DNA from: Candidatus Nanopelagicales bacterium
GTDB taxonomy: Bacteria > Actinomycetota > Actinomycetes > S36-B12 > CAIYMF01
NCBI GenBank assembly: GCA_017848795.1
Contig: JAFIHG010000019.1
Location: forward strand, 1-64,000
Length of the DNA: 64,000 bases
Direction: 5' to 3'
The notes below the pieces were generated by a model, which did not search any database, was not told the origin of the DNA, and saw only the letters and a program-made list of their open reading frames with translations. The position numbers were made by a program, and so were the translations under genes. Shown piece by piece: positions 1 through 5,393 of this stretch (within the stretch, counting starts at the first letter, position 1; each line of letters opens with the position of its first letter).

Positions 1-285
1 CGTCGCGGCCACGATCACCGAGTCGTCGACCACCTTCGGGCGGCCGCTGCGCTGCTCATCGTCCAGGCCGGCGATCCCGTGCGCAGCGAACCGGTCACGC
101 CACTTGATCACTGTCGGACGCGAAACCCCCAGCAGTCGCGCCGCGTCCGTGGTGCCAGCGCCATCGGCCACGGCCAGCACGATCCGCGCCCGTTCCACAT
201 GCCCAGCCGGTACCGATCGCGACCGGGTCCACGACTCCAACACCGCCCGATCCTGGGCGCTGACTACCAAGGCAGTTGATGGCAT
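1..285 (-). CDS. IS630-family transposase, N-terminal part (cut by the left edge)
   Basis: Ninety-five codons read from an ATG at 285 to the window edge. The product has the helix-turn-helix layout of IS630/Tc1-type transposases: an arginine-rich first helix with RARIVLA, then the recognition helix region LLGVSRPTVIKWRDRF, then the GLDDEQRSGRPK linker that precedes the catalytic domain in this family. The DDE catalytic domain would lie to the left of the window, so I cannot say whether the gene is intact. The rest of the left end is a mosaic of toxin-antitoxin genes, which fits an insertion-prone locus. The family call is firm; activity is unknown. Confidence 0.85.
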   Translation of the reverse strand, partial: MPSTALVVSAQDRAVLESWTRSRSVPAGHVERARIVLAVADGAGTTDAARLLGVSRPTVIKWRDRFAAHGIAGLDDEQRSGRPKVVDDSVIVAAT

Positions 286-345
286 GCGCCATCATCCCGC
301 GCCGTCGACTGTAAATCAACTAATGACGCGCAATACTAGCTGCCG
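1..345. mobile_element. End of an IS630-like insertion sequence (right boundary approximate)
   Basis: The transposase gene start and about 50 bp of upstream DNA should form one end of the element. The AT-richer stretch at about 310-340 (TAAATCAACTAATGACGCG and following bases) stands out from the GC-rich surroundings and is a plausible terminal inverted repeat ending at a TA target dinucleotide, as IS630 elements use. The other end lies outside the window, so the repeat cannot be matched and the boundary is an estimate. Confidence 0.4.
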
Positions 346-505
346 TTCACGCGTCGTTCCTGGTGTTGAGATACGTGGCGGGGCATGCGGACCGCCGGCC
401 TACTGATACTGCGGCCAGCATCGGGCAAACCGATCGACCACAGCCGCGTCTACCGAGCCGTTGCCTCACGTCGAGATACCCGCCGGGGGAGCTTGTGAGC
501 TCGAG

Positions 506-527
506 GCGATAACGCTAGCATTATCGC
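506..527. promoter_or_regulatory. 22-bp palindromic operator abutting the start of the HigB-like gene
   Basis: GCGATAA and TTATCGC arms surround a central GCTAGC, with one mismatched base pair in the 22 bp. The palindrome ends at 527 and the GTG start follows at 528, leaving no room for a ribosome-binding site. That suggests a leaderless transcript whose promoter is covered by this site. XRE antitoxins of this class commonly bind such palindromes to repress their own operon, so the downstream XRE protein is the likely ligand. Binding is inferred. Confidence 0.6.
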
Positions 528-914
528 GTGCCGTGGACGGCCGAGTTCCATCCAGCCTGCGGCGAGTGGGCTGATCGACTCGACCAGGCGGACAGCGAAG
601 CGCTCCTGGCGGCCATACGAGTGCTGCGCGACCAGGGGCCGTCGCTGGGCCGTCCGTTGGTGGACACAGTAGTAGGCAGTCGCCACGCGAACATGAAGGA
701 GTTGCGACCGGGCTCGACCGGACGCACTGAGATGCGGGTGTTATTCGCGTTCGATCGTCGGCGCCAGGCGATCCTTCTGGTGGGCGGCGACAAGAGCGGC
801 GATTGGCGTGGCTGGTACGGAGAGAACCTGCCAGTGGCTGACGACCGATTTGACGAACATCAAGCAAGCATCACTGGACCGACCCGCACAGGCAGGAAGA
901 AGAGGCGACCATGA
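528..914 (+). CDS. HigB/RelE-like toxin (phage Gp49-like, DUF891)
   Basis: The 128-residue product begins at a GTG directly after a palindrome. It matches the Gp49/HigB family of the RelE superfamily: an N-terminal helix region (EWADRLDQADSEALLAAIRVL), a basic central strand (LGRPLVDTVVGSRHANMKELRPG), then MRVLFAFDRRRQAILLVGGDK, the hallmark core strand. Family members cleave mRNA on the ribosome. The last 25 residues are a basic extension ending GRKKRRP, longer than usual. The stop overlaps the start of the next gene (ATGA), giving the toxin-first order typical of higBA. Toxicity is inferred from family and layout. Confidence 0.8.
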   Translation: MPWTAEFHPACGEWADRLDQADSEALLAAIRVLRDQGPSLGRPLVDTVVGSRHANMKELRPGSTGRTEMRVLFAFDRRRQAILLVGGDKSGDWRGWYGENLPVADDRFDEHQASITGPTRTGRKKRRP

Positions 915-1378
915 CAACCATGAAGGACTGGGAGAGGAAGGTGCTCTCCACTCTCGGCGCTGCCGATCGCGTCGAGAGCATCGAGGAGGAGTTGCGCCTA
1001 GCTGCAGGACTGACCGCGTTGCGTGAACGCACGGGTCTGTCACAACGAGAACTGGCCAAGCGGGTCGGAGTTCGACAACCGCGCATTGCTGCGATCGAAC
1101 GATCCCACAACGTGACAGTCGACGTGCTCGAGCGCTATGTCAGTGCCCTGGGCGGTCGACTAGAAGTGTCGGTGGTCCAGAACGGCAAGAGAATTGCCCT
1201 GCTCAGCGGGCGGCGAGACCCATCCGCCTCGAACGCGAAAGAGGCAACCAGAGCGCCACGGAAGGCTGCCGCCACCAAGAAGGCTGCCGCCACCAAGAAG
1301 GCTGCCGCCACCAAGAAGGCTGCCGCGCCGAGAAAGCCAGCGACCAAGACGGCGACCACGCGCAAGAAGAGCGCATAG
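911..1378 (+). CDS. XRE-family antitoxin with Lys/Ala-rich C-terminal tail (HigA-like)
   Basis: The 155-residue product overlaps the toxin gene by ATGA. Residues about 30-90 form a canonical XRE helix-turn-helix (TGLSQRELAKRVGVRQPRIAAIERS), followed by a short strand region (LGGRLEVSVVQNGKRIAL). From about residue 112 the protein turns into a low-complexity basic tail of KAAAT-type repeats ending in ATTRKKSA, reminiscent of the C-terminal tails of mycobacterial HU or of H1-like proteins. Such tails bind DNA non-specifically. It probably neutralises the upstream toxin and represses the operon at the 506-527 palindrome. The tail is unusual for an antitoxin and is encoded by a tandem repeat. Confidence 0.8.
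   Translation: MTTMKDWERKVLSTLGAADRVESIEEELRLAAGLTALRERTGLSQRELAKRVGVRQPRIAAIERSHNVTVDVLERYVSALGGRLEVSVVQNGKRIALLSGRRDPSASNAKEATRAPRKAAATKKAAATKKAAATKKAAAPRKPATKTATTRKKSA
1262..1327 (+). repeat. 18-bp tandem repeat encoding the KAAATK tail
   Basis: Three perfect 18-bp units (AAGGCTGCCGCCACCAAG) at 1262-1279, 1280-1297 and 1298-1315, plus a partial fourth unit to 1327, lie inside the XRE antitoxin gene. Each unit is six codons, so copy-number change would lengthen or shorten the basic tail without changing frame. Confidence 0.95.
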
Positions 1379-1478
1379 CCGCCTGCGTCCCCCGGGACGA
1401 CCCGGCTCTTGTTCGGAACTCCAAGGACGGCCTGCCTCCTGGATCATTCCGCCGCGTCAGGTGCGGAGACAGGGGCAA

Positions 1479-1898
1479 TCAGTCGAGCCGCCGCGTGAGG
1501 GTTTCCACCGGCTGCCCTGTGATCCTCGCGATCAGATCGAAGTCCTTGTCGACGGCGAGCACCGTCAAACCGGCCTTCTCGGCGGTTGCCGCTATCAGGA
1601 GATCCGGGATGGAAGGGGCGCGATGGTGTCCCTGATCGGCCAACATCAGCTGAACCTGGACCGCACGGTCCTCGATCGCCGGGGTCAGGTACTCCACCGG
1701 CAGCAGCGACAACGGCGGCGCTGCGAACTCCCGGCGCGCGTCACGTCCGGATCGGAACGAGAAGCCGATCTCCAGCCGTGTCAGGGTGCTGATTCGCACA
1801 GTCGCGCGTTGGATCCGGAGCAGCCACTGCTCCACGTCGGGAGAGTCGGCGAGTCGCGCGTACGCTGACTTGTCGATCAACCACCCTGAGGGCGCCAC
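1479..1898 (-). CDS. vapC: PIN-domain toxin (VapC family)
   Basis: The 139-residue product reads from a GTG at 1898, three bases after the VapB stop. The PIN-domain acidic residues are in place: D9 (WLIDKSA), E43 (TRLEIGFS), D99 ([10 protein letters not shown]) and D117 ([11 protein letters not shown]). These coordinate metal in VapC ribonucleases, which cleave tRNA or rRNA. The length is standard for the family. Gene order antitoxin-toxin and tight spacing indicate one autoregulated operon driven from the site at 2149-2164. The target RNA cannot be predicted. Confidence 0.88.
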   Translation of the reverse strand: MAPSGWLIDKSAYARLADSPDVEQWLLRIQRATVRISTLTRLEIGFSFRSGRDARREFAAPPLSLLPVEYLTPAIEDRAVQVQLMLADQGHHRAPSIPDLLIAATAEKAGLTVLAVDKDFDLIARITGQPVETLTRRLD

Positions 1899-1901
1899 CG
1901 G

Positions 1902-2126
1902 TCACCCCCACGCATCCCGCATCACGTCCTCGTCAAGCAGATCGTGTGCCGCATCGGACGCCCGCCTGAGATCCTCCAGCGTCACGACCCGCTCGCGGTC
2001 AGCCGGCACGTCGCGGTCGAGAGCTCGACGCAGGTACTCGTTGCGGGAAAGCCCCTGTGCCGCAGCCTCCTTGTCGATGCGCGCCACGGCCTGGGCGGAC
2101 AGTCCGCGGATCAGAACATCAGCCAT
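1902..2126 (-). CDS. vapB: Ribbon-helix-helix antitoxin (VapB family)
   Basis: I start the 74-residue product at the ATG at 2126 (MADVLIRGLS) because GGAGGT lies seven bases upstream. A GTG at 2144 is in frame, but starting there would place the ribosome-binding site inside the gene. The N-terminal half is a FitA/VapB-like ribbon-helix-helix (VLIRGLSAQAVARIDKEAAAQGLSRNEYLRRAL). The C-terminal half should wrap around the PIN toxin encoded next to it. It likely represses its own promoter at the inverted repeat just upstream. Confidence 0.88.
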   Translation of the reverse strand: MADVLIRGLSAQAVARIDKEAAAQGLSRNEYLRRALDRDVPADRERVVTLEDLRRASDAAHDLLDEDVMRDAWG

Positions 2127-2148
2127 CGGCGCCACCTCCAGCACAACC

Positions 2149-2164
2149 TGATATCAGGATATCA
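2149..2164. promoter_or_regulatory. Inverted-repeat operator upstream of vapBC
   Basis: TGATATC-AG-GATATCA is a perfect 7-bp inverted repeat with a 2-bp spacer, overlapping a second perfect palindrome CCTGATATCAGG at 2147-2158. It is AT-rich against a GC-rich background and lies about 20 bp upstream of the vapB start, where a ribbon-helix-helix dimer pair would bind to autorepress. Confidence 0.6.
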
Positions 2165-2251
2165 TAGTGCGCCGCATCGGGAGATGCCCGCACGAGGCCA
2201 CCGAGCCTTGCCTGGCCCGCGTCATTCGCCGCGTAGCGCAGTGACGAGACG

Positions 2252-2527
2252 CTATGCGACCTTCGAGGAGTAGCGCTGTCGTGCGGCCTCGCCCGATGTA
2301 CCTACGAAGCTGCCGATCGCACTCCACGAAAGACCTGCTTCGCGTGCATGACGCACTGCGTCGACCATGTGACGCTCGGCGTCGGAGCGCTCGGCCACCG
2401 CCGCACGTAGCAGCGCCACGGCTTCGGCGTCCAGCTCATCGCCCGCGCGGGGCTCGTAGTCCTCGAACCGGGCCGCCAGCTCGTCGGCGTGCTGGAGGAT
2501 CTCGTCCACTGTGCGCGGCATCGTCAT
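2252..2527 (-). CDS. Small helix-turn-helix protein, probable antitoxin partner
   Basis: The 91-residue product starts at the ATG at 2527, whose A is the last base of the upstream stop codon (TGATG), so it is translationally coupled; an in-frame GTG at 2530 is an alternative. The N-terminal two thirds are acidic and helical (HADELAARFEDYEPRAGDELDAEAV). The C-terminus is a clear helix-turn-helix, GLSWSAIGSFVGTSGEAARQRY, resembling the short HTH found in actinobacterial proteins encoded behind small toxin-like genes. It pairs with the frameshifted gene at 2527-2756. Function as antitoxin or repressor is inferred from context only. Confidence 0.6.
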   Translation of the reverse strand: MTMPRTVDEILQHADELAARFEDYEPRAGDELDAEAVALLRAAVAERSDAERHMVDAVRHAREAGLSWSAIGSFVGTSGEAARQRYSSKVA

Positions 2528-2756
2528 CACCTCAGGAACTTCTCTCTGGCACGCATCGCATGGACGATCACGTGCGCATGCTCGCCCTCGACGTATCCGA
2601 GTTCGATGAGATCGCCGTGCCAGTGGGGCCGACCATCATCGTGAACCCGTCGCCGAGGTCCCAGATGCGCACCGGGTTGCGGTAGGCGTGAAGCATGTCC
2701 CGCTCATCGATACCGTTCTTGAGGCCCGATGGCGCGATGATCGGCTCGCCCAACAC
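2527..2756 (-). pseudogene. Small toxin-like protein gene with a -1 frameshift
   Basis: From the GTG at 2756 the frame encodes APSGLKNGIDERDMLHAYRN and WDLGDGFTMMVGP, which I recognise as the core of a small actinobacterial family of unknown function usually found next to a regulator and possibly toxin-like. The matching end of the domain (HGDLIELGYVEGEHAHVIVH, AREKFL) is in another frame ending at 2527. The two parts join if one base is added at the G-run 2625-2628 (C-run on the coding strand). The restored protein would be about 76 residues and its stop would overlap the next start. Decay and sequencing error are both possible. Confidence 0.6.
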
Positions 2757-2849
2757 AACTCCAAGTTAACTTGTGGCGCGCTCGCTGGCAACCGTCGGCC
2801 CTCCCGCGTGAGCGCCCGTAGCTCAATCCGCCGCGAGGGAGACCGCGTC
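2726..2849. repeat. Direct repeat A (about 124 bp) left of the GIY-YIG gene
   Basis: This segment matches 3854-3977 in the same orientation with roughly 80% identity by eye, including the shared perfect palindrome AAGTTAACTT (2763-2772), the block GCTCGCTGGCAACCGTCGGC and CGCCCGTAG. Read on the minus strand it contains the upstream region and first codons of the toxin-like gene, so it is probably a promoter and 5' region that has been duplicated. Confidence 0.85.
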
Positions 2850-3018
2850 TCTCGCCGATATCGACTGGTCAACTGGACGGCGCGAGCCGGTACCTCGCCC
2901 GCCGCACTTGGTCAGAAGCGGTCGCGGGGAGGACACGGCTACGACGGCGCGCGGCGCTCCAAGACAATCCACTGCATCGTCCCGCGGCGTGGCAGGTCTG
3001 CCCGTCTAGGCTCGGTTC

Positions 3019-3846
3019 ATGGAAGCCATCCCGCTCACCGCCGTGCTCCCGGAGGCCCTCGATCCGAAGGTCTTCAAGGTCCACTTCGCTGTCTGGAACG
3101 GGGAGCAGCACCCGATTGATGTGCTTGCGACCGACCAGGAGGAGTGGCGGGGGTGGAACTCCTGGCGCAGCGTGAAGGACGACTTCAATCGAGCGTTCAT
3201 CTTCTCGCTCGCTCAGACCAAGGACGACGCCACGCTCTGGCTCTTCGGCGGGATCTGGGAGGTCCTGGAGCGGAGACCCGTACCCCAGGCAGACTCGTAC
3301 ACGGTCAAGTTGCGCGAAGACCTGATGGGGCCGTTCGTTCGCCGTCTCTATGTCCGTCACAGGCGCTCGGGTAGGAACATCCGGCGCACCATGGAGTCGG
3401 TCCTGCCGACGATGACTGTCTCTTCGGTTCTTGAGGAACCGTTCGTAGGTCACCCGTTCCCCGGTCACGATCGGATAAACCACAGCCTCGCCGACCTTCA
3501 AGTGGTTGTCGCTCAGTCTCGGGCGGACTGGCGTATCGCCCTGGAGAGTATGAAGGGCGTCTATGTCATTCATGACAGAGAAACTGGGCAGCGCTATGTC
3601 GGCTCAGCGTACGGTGACACCGGCATCTGGCAACGCTGGACGACATACGCCAGGACGTTGCACGGCGAGAACGTCGGTCTGAAAGAGCTTGTCGAGGCGA
3701 AGGGTGAGGAGTACTACCGCAGCAATATGCGGTTCGCGCTTCTGGAGTACTGGTCGATGCGAACAGATGATGATCATGTGCTCAAGCGTGAGTCGTACTG
3801 GAAGGACGTGCTTCACGCTCGTTCACTAGGCCACAACAGGAACTGA
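3019..3846 (+). CDS. GIY-YIG nuclease family protein
   Basis: The 275-residue product has a C-terminal GIY-YIG domain. KGVYVIHD (G180-V-Y182) and RYVGSAYG (Y193-V-G195) are the two namesake strands, R206 (GIWQRWTTY) and E258 (LKRESYWKDVL) are the expected catalytic Arg and metal-binding Glu, and it ends in HNRN. The N-terminal half (HFAVWNGEQHPIDVL, NSWRSVKDDFNRAFIFSLAQ, TLWLFGGIWEVLER) is an associated domain of unknown role, found in stand-alone bacterial members of this type. The gene sits alone between two direct repeats in a toxin-antitoxin region, which suggests a mobile or defence-related gene. Nuclease activity is likely; target is unknown. Confidence 0.85.
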   Translation: MEAIPLTAVLPEALDPKVFKVHFAVWNGEQHPIDVLATDQEEWRGWNSWRSVKDDFNRAFIFSLAQTKDDATLWLFGGIWEVLERRPVPQADSYTVKLREDLMGPFVRRLYVRHRRSGRNIRRTMESVLPTMTVSSVLEEPFVGHPFPGHDRINHSLADLQVVVAQSRADWRIALESMKGVYVIHDRETGQRYVGSAYGDTGIWQRWTTYARTLHGENVGLKELVEAKGEEYYRSNMRFALLEYWSMRTDDDHVLKRESYWKDVLHARSLGHNRN

Positions 3847-3853
3847 CCGACCG

Positions 3854-3977
3854 CCGATGGTGCGATGATACGGTCCCCCAGCGCAACCGCAAGTTAACTT
3901 GTGAGACGCTCGCTGGCAACCGTCGGCCTCCCGCGCGGGGCGCCCGTAGCCCATTCCGCCGCGAGACGGACAGCGTC
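3854..3977. repeat. Direct repeat B (about 124 bp) right of the GIY-YIG gene
   Basis: Partner of repeat A at 2726-2849, with the same AAGTTAACTT palindrome (3891-3900). Read on the minus strand, its left end still encodes a start-like LGDRIIAPSAV stretch matching the first codons of the toxin-like gene in repeat A (LGEPIIAPSGL). The match ends eight bases from the GIY-YIG stop. So this looks like the 5' stub of a second copy of that gene. Confidence 0.85.
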
Positions 3978-3999
3978 CTTTCCTCGTCTGCCGTCCTGT

Positions 4000-4329
4000 T
4001 CAATCAGCGAGGCCCAGGAACACGATGAGTGCGCGGTCGAGCCGAATTAGATCGGCATCAGACAGGTGGCCGATGCGCTCGCGTACGTTGCTTCGTGGGA
4101 CGGTGGTGAGCTTGTCAACCATGATCTGGCTGGGTTGCGCTATGCCTGTGCTGCCGGCGGGCTCCAGGTCGATTCGTACCAGGGGTGCATCGACCGGTGT
4201 GATCGTCAGCGGGCACACCGCCACTGAGGCGGTGGAGTCGAAGCGATCGTCTTGGACGATCACAACGGGTCGAGGCGTGCCGGGGTAAGAGCCACGTGCG
4301 GCGGCGATGTGCAGGTCGCCTCGCCTCAC
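4000..4329 (-). CDS. mazF: MazF/PemK-family endoribonuclease toxin
   Basis: I start the 109-residue protein at the GTG at 4329 because it overlaps the mazE stop as GTGA; a longer frame to 4356 would run back into mazE. The sequence has the MazF fold signatures: a start of VRRGDLHIAAARGSYPGTPRPVVIVQ, which contains the family's P-R-P-V-V-I-V-Q strand, then PLTITPVDAPLVRIDLEP, IMVDKLTTVPRSNV and a final helix. MazF enzymes cut mRNA or rRNA at short motifs. The toxin gene appears intact while the adjacent antitoxin gene is not, which is unexpected for a functional pair. Confidence 0.88.
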   Translation of the reverse strand: MRRGDLHIAAARGSYPGTPRPVVIVQDDRFDSTASVAVCPLTITPVDAPLVRIDLEPAGSTGIAQPSQIMVDKLTTVPRSNVRERIGHLSDADLIRLDRALIVFLGLAD

Positions 4330-4550
4330 TGGTCGTGTTCCGACTCGTTCTCCCAATCGACCGAGATCGCGTCCACGAACGCCTGGTCCTCGGCGTCATG
4401 TTCGCTCGCTGCGATGGCGGCCGATTGGCGGTGCGCTTCGGCTGCGAAGCCAGGACACGGACATCAGGTACCCATATCTGGATGGGTCGCAGTCCTTGTG
4501 CGCGCAACCGCTGGCGATGCTCGCGTACTCAGCTGTCGGGTGCTGACCAT
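4326..4550 (-). pseudogene. mazE: MazE-like antitoxin gene with frameshifts
   Basis: Three blocks of an actinobacterial MazE antitoxin are spread over different frames. From the ATG at 4550 comes MVSTRQLS. A second frame gives VREHRQRLRAQGLRP and IQIWVPDVRV. A third frame, after about 4455, gives PGFAAEAHRQSAAIAASEHD and AEDQAFVDAISVDWE, ending at a TGA (4328-4326) that overlaps the mazF start. The middle-to-last junction needs one added base; the first junction also needs a shift. The frame that encodes the C-terminus has no start of its own because a TGA lies just upstream. Either the antitoxin is dead or the assembly has base errors here. Confidence 0.65.
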
Positions 4551-4922
4551 ACGGCAACGTGACATGTAACGGATCTGGGGACGCGAGCGCCTTTCCGGTG
4601 GCGGCCAGCCGTTAGGCGTCGGCGCCGTCGACGGCGTCGAACTGGGGCGACCAGCAGCAACCAGCGGCAGGTGGCCGAGGCGATCCGCCCGGTCAGTGCG
4701 ATGATCGCCGAGCTGGAGCTCTTTCGGCACCTGGACCGGTGCCTGACCACTGGCTGGGTCGGTGGTCGAAGCGCTTGGAGGGGAAGGGAAATCAAGGCCC
4801 GTAATGCCCCGAACCTAGAGCCCACCACCGACATCCGAACCATGATCGAAGTGGCTCACGTAAGCGGCCCCCGAAGCGGGGTGCGAGGGGCTGAGTCGAA
4901 GGAGCGGACGCAACCAGCTGTC

Positions 4923-4976
4923 GGTCGAGCGTAGTCGAGACCATGATCACCGAAGTGGTCTCGACTGCGCTCGACC
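4923..4976. repeat. 20-bp inverted repeat with 14-nt loop (one mismatch)
   Basis: Arms 4923-4942 and 4957-4976 are complementary except for one pair and would form a long hairpin. It is a sister copy of the perfect inverted repeat at 5139-5192, and both are preceded by the same ACCAGCTGTC sequence. Confidence 0.85.
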
Positions 4977-5106
4977 ACCGAGTACTCGCCCGGTCTTTCA
5001 CGCGTCGACGGGCGCGCCACCAGGCCCAAAGTGTCTCGACTGCGCTCGACCACCGAGTACGCGCCCGGCCTTTCACGCGCCGACGGGCGCCACCGCGCTC
5101 AAAGTG
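4959..5106 (+). repeat. Tandem direct repeat, two units of about 75 bp
   Basis: Units 4959-5033 and 5034-5106 share TCTCGACTGCGCTCGACC, CACCGAGTAC, CTTTCACGCG and CAAAGTG in the same order and spacing. A third, more diverged unit runs from 5175 to about 5254. Confidence 0.85.
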
Positions 5107-5138
5107 ACTGAGTCGAAAGTGCGGAGGCACCAGCTGTC

Positions 5139-5192
5139 GGTCGAGCGTGGTCGAGACCGTGATCACCGGCGTGGTCTCGACCACGCTCGACC
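5139..5192. repeat. Perfect 20-bp inverted repeat with 14-nt loop
   Basis: Arms 5139-5158 and 5173-5192 are exact reverse complements, with a 14-nt loop containing GTGATCACC. It could act as a bidirectional terminator or as the core of a small palindromic mobile repeat. It lies downstream of the peptide transporter operon. Confidence 0.9.
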
Positions 5193-5393
5193 GACGAGGG
5201 GTAGGCCGGTCCGTTTCAGTGCCCGACGGCGTGCGCAACCACGCCCGAAGTGACTTGCTCGATCAGCGAGCGGGCAGGGGCTCGACTACCAAGATCGAAG
5301 TGGCTCACGTGAGCCGCACCTCGTGCCCTGGGAGGGCCCGCTCGCGCGACAGCCTGACTCGGCCGTTGTCGAGCGGTTGCCTGACTGGCGACG

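Larger units (their letters stand above)
4844..5314. repeat. Intergenic repeat array bounded by 22-bp direct repeats
   Basis: The block opens with GATCGAAGTGGCTCACGTAAGC (4844-4865) and closes with the same 22 bp carrying one change (5293-5314). Between them are two inverted repeats and three related units of about 75 bp. GC-rich repeats built on GGTCGAGC and GGTCTCGA are common between genes in actinobacteria. There is no protein-coding signal and no constant repeat-spacer pattern. Confidence 0.75.
4551..5393. other. Gene-poor stretch with repeats
   Basis: I find no convincing gene in these 840 bp. The plus-strand frame around 4650-4780 (reading QRQVAEAIRPVSAMIAELEL) could be a gene remnant but matches nothing I recognise. 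The right half is filled by the repeat units listed separately at 4844-5314. Confidence 0.6.

Noticed and set aside
2688-3119. 143-codon plus-strand frame overlapping repeat A
   Set aside because: It runs across the promoter repeat and into the nuclease gene in another frame, with no domain.
4671-4934. 87-codon plus-strand frame with AEAIRPVSAMIAELELFRHL
   Set aside because: The start is helix-like, but there is no family match, no ribosome-binding site, and the end runs into the repeat block. At most a gene remnant.
4923-5254. CRISPR-like array
   Set aside because: There are only two to three units of about 75 bp, the units themselves contain inverted repeats, there are no unique spacers of constant length, and no cas genes are present.
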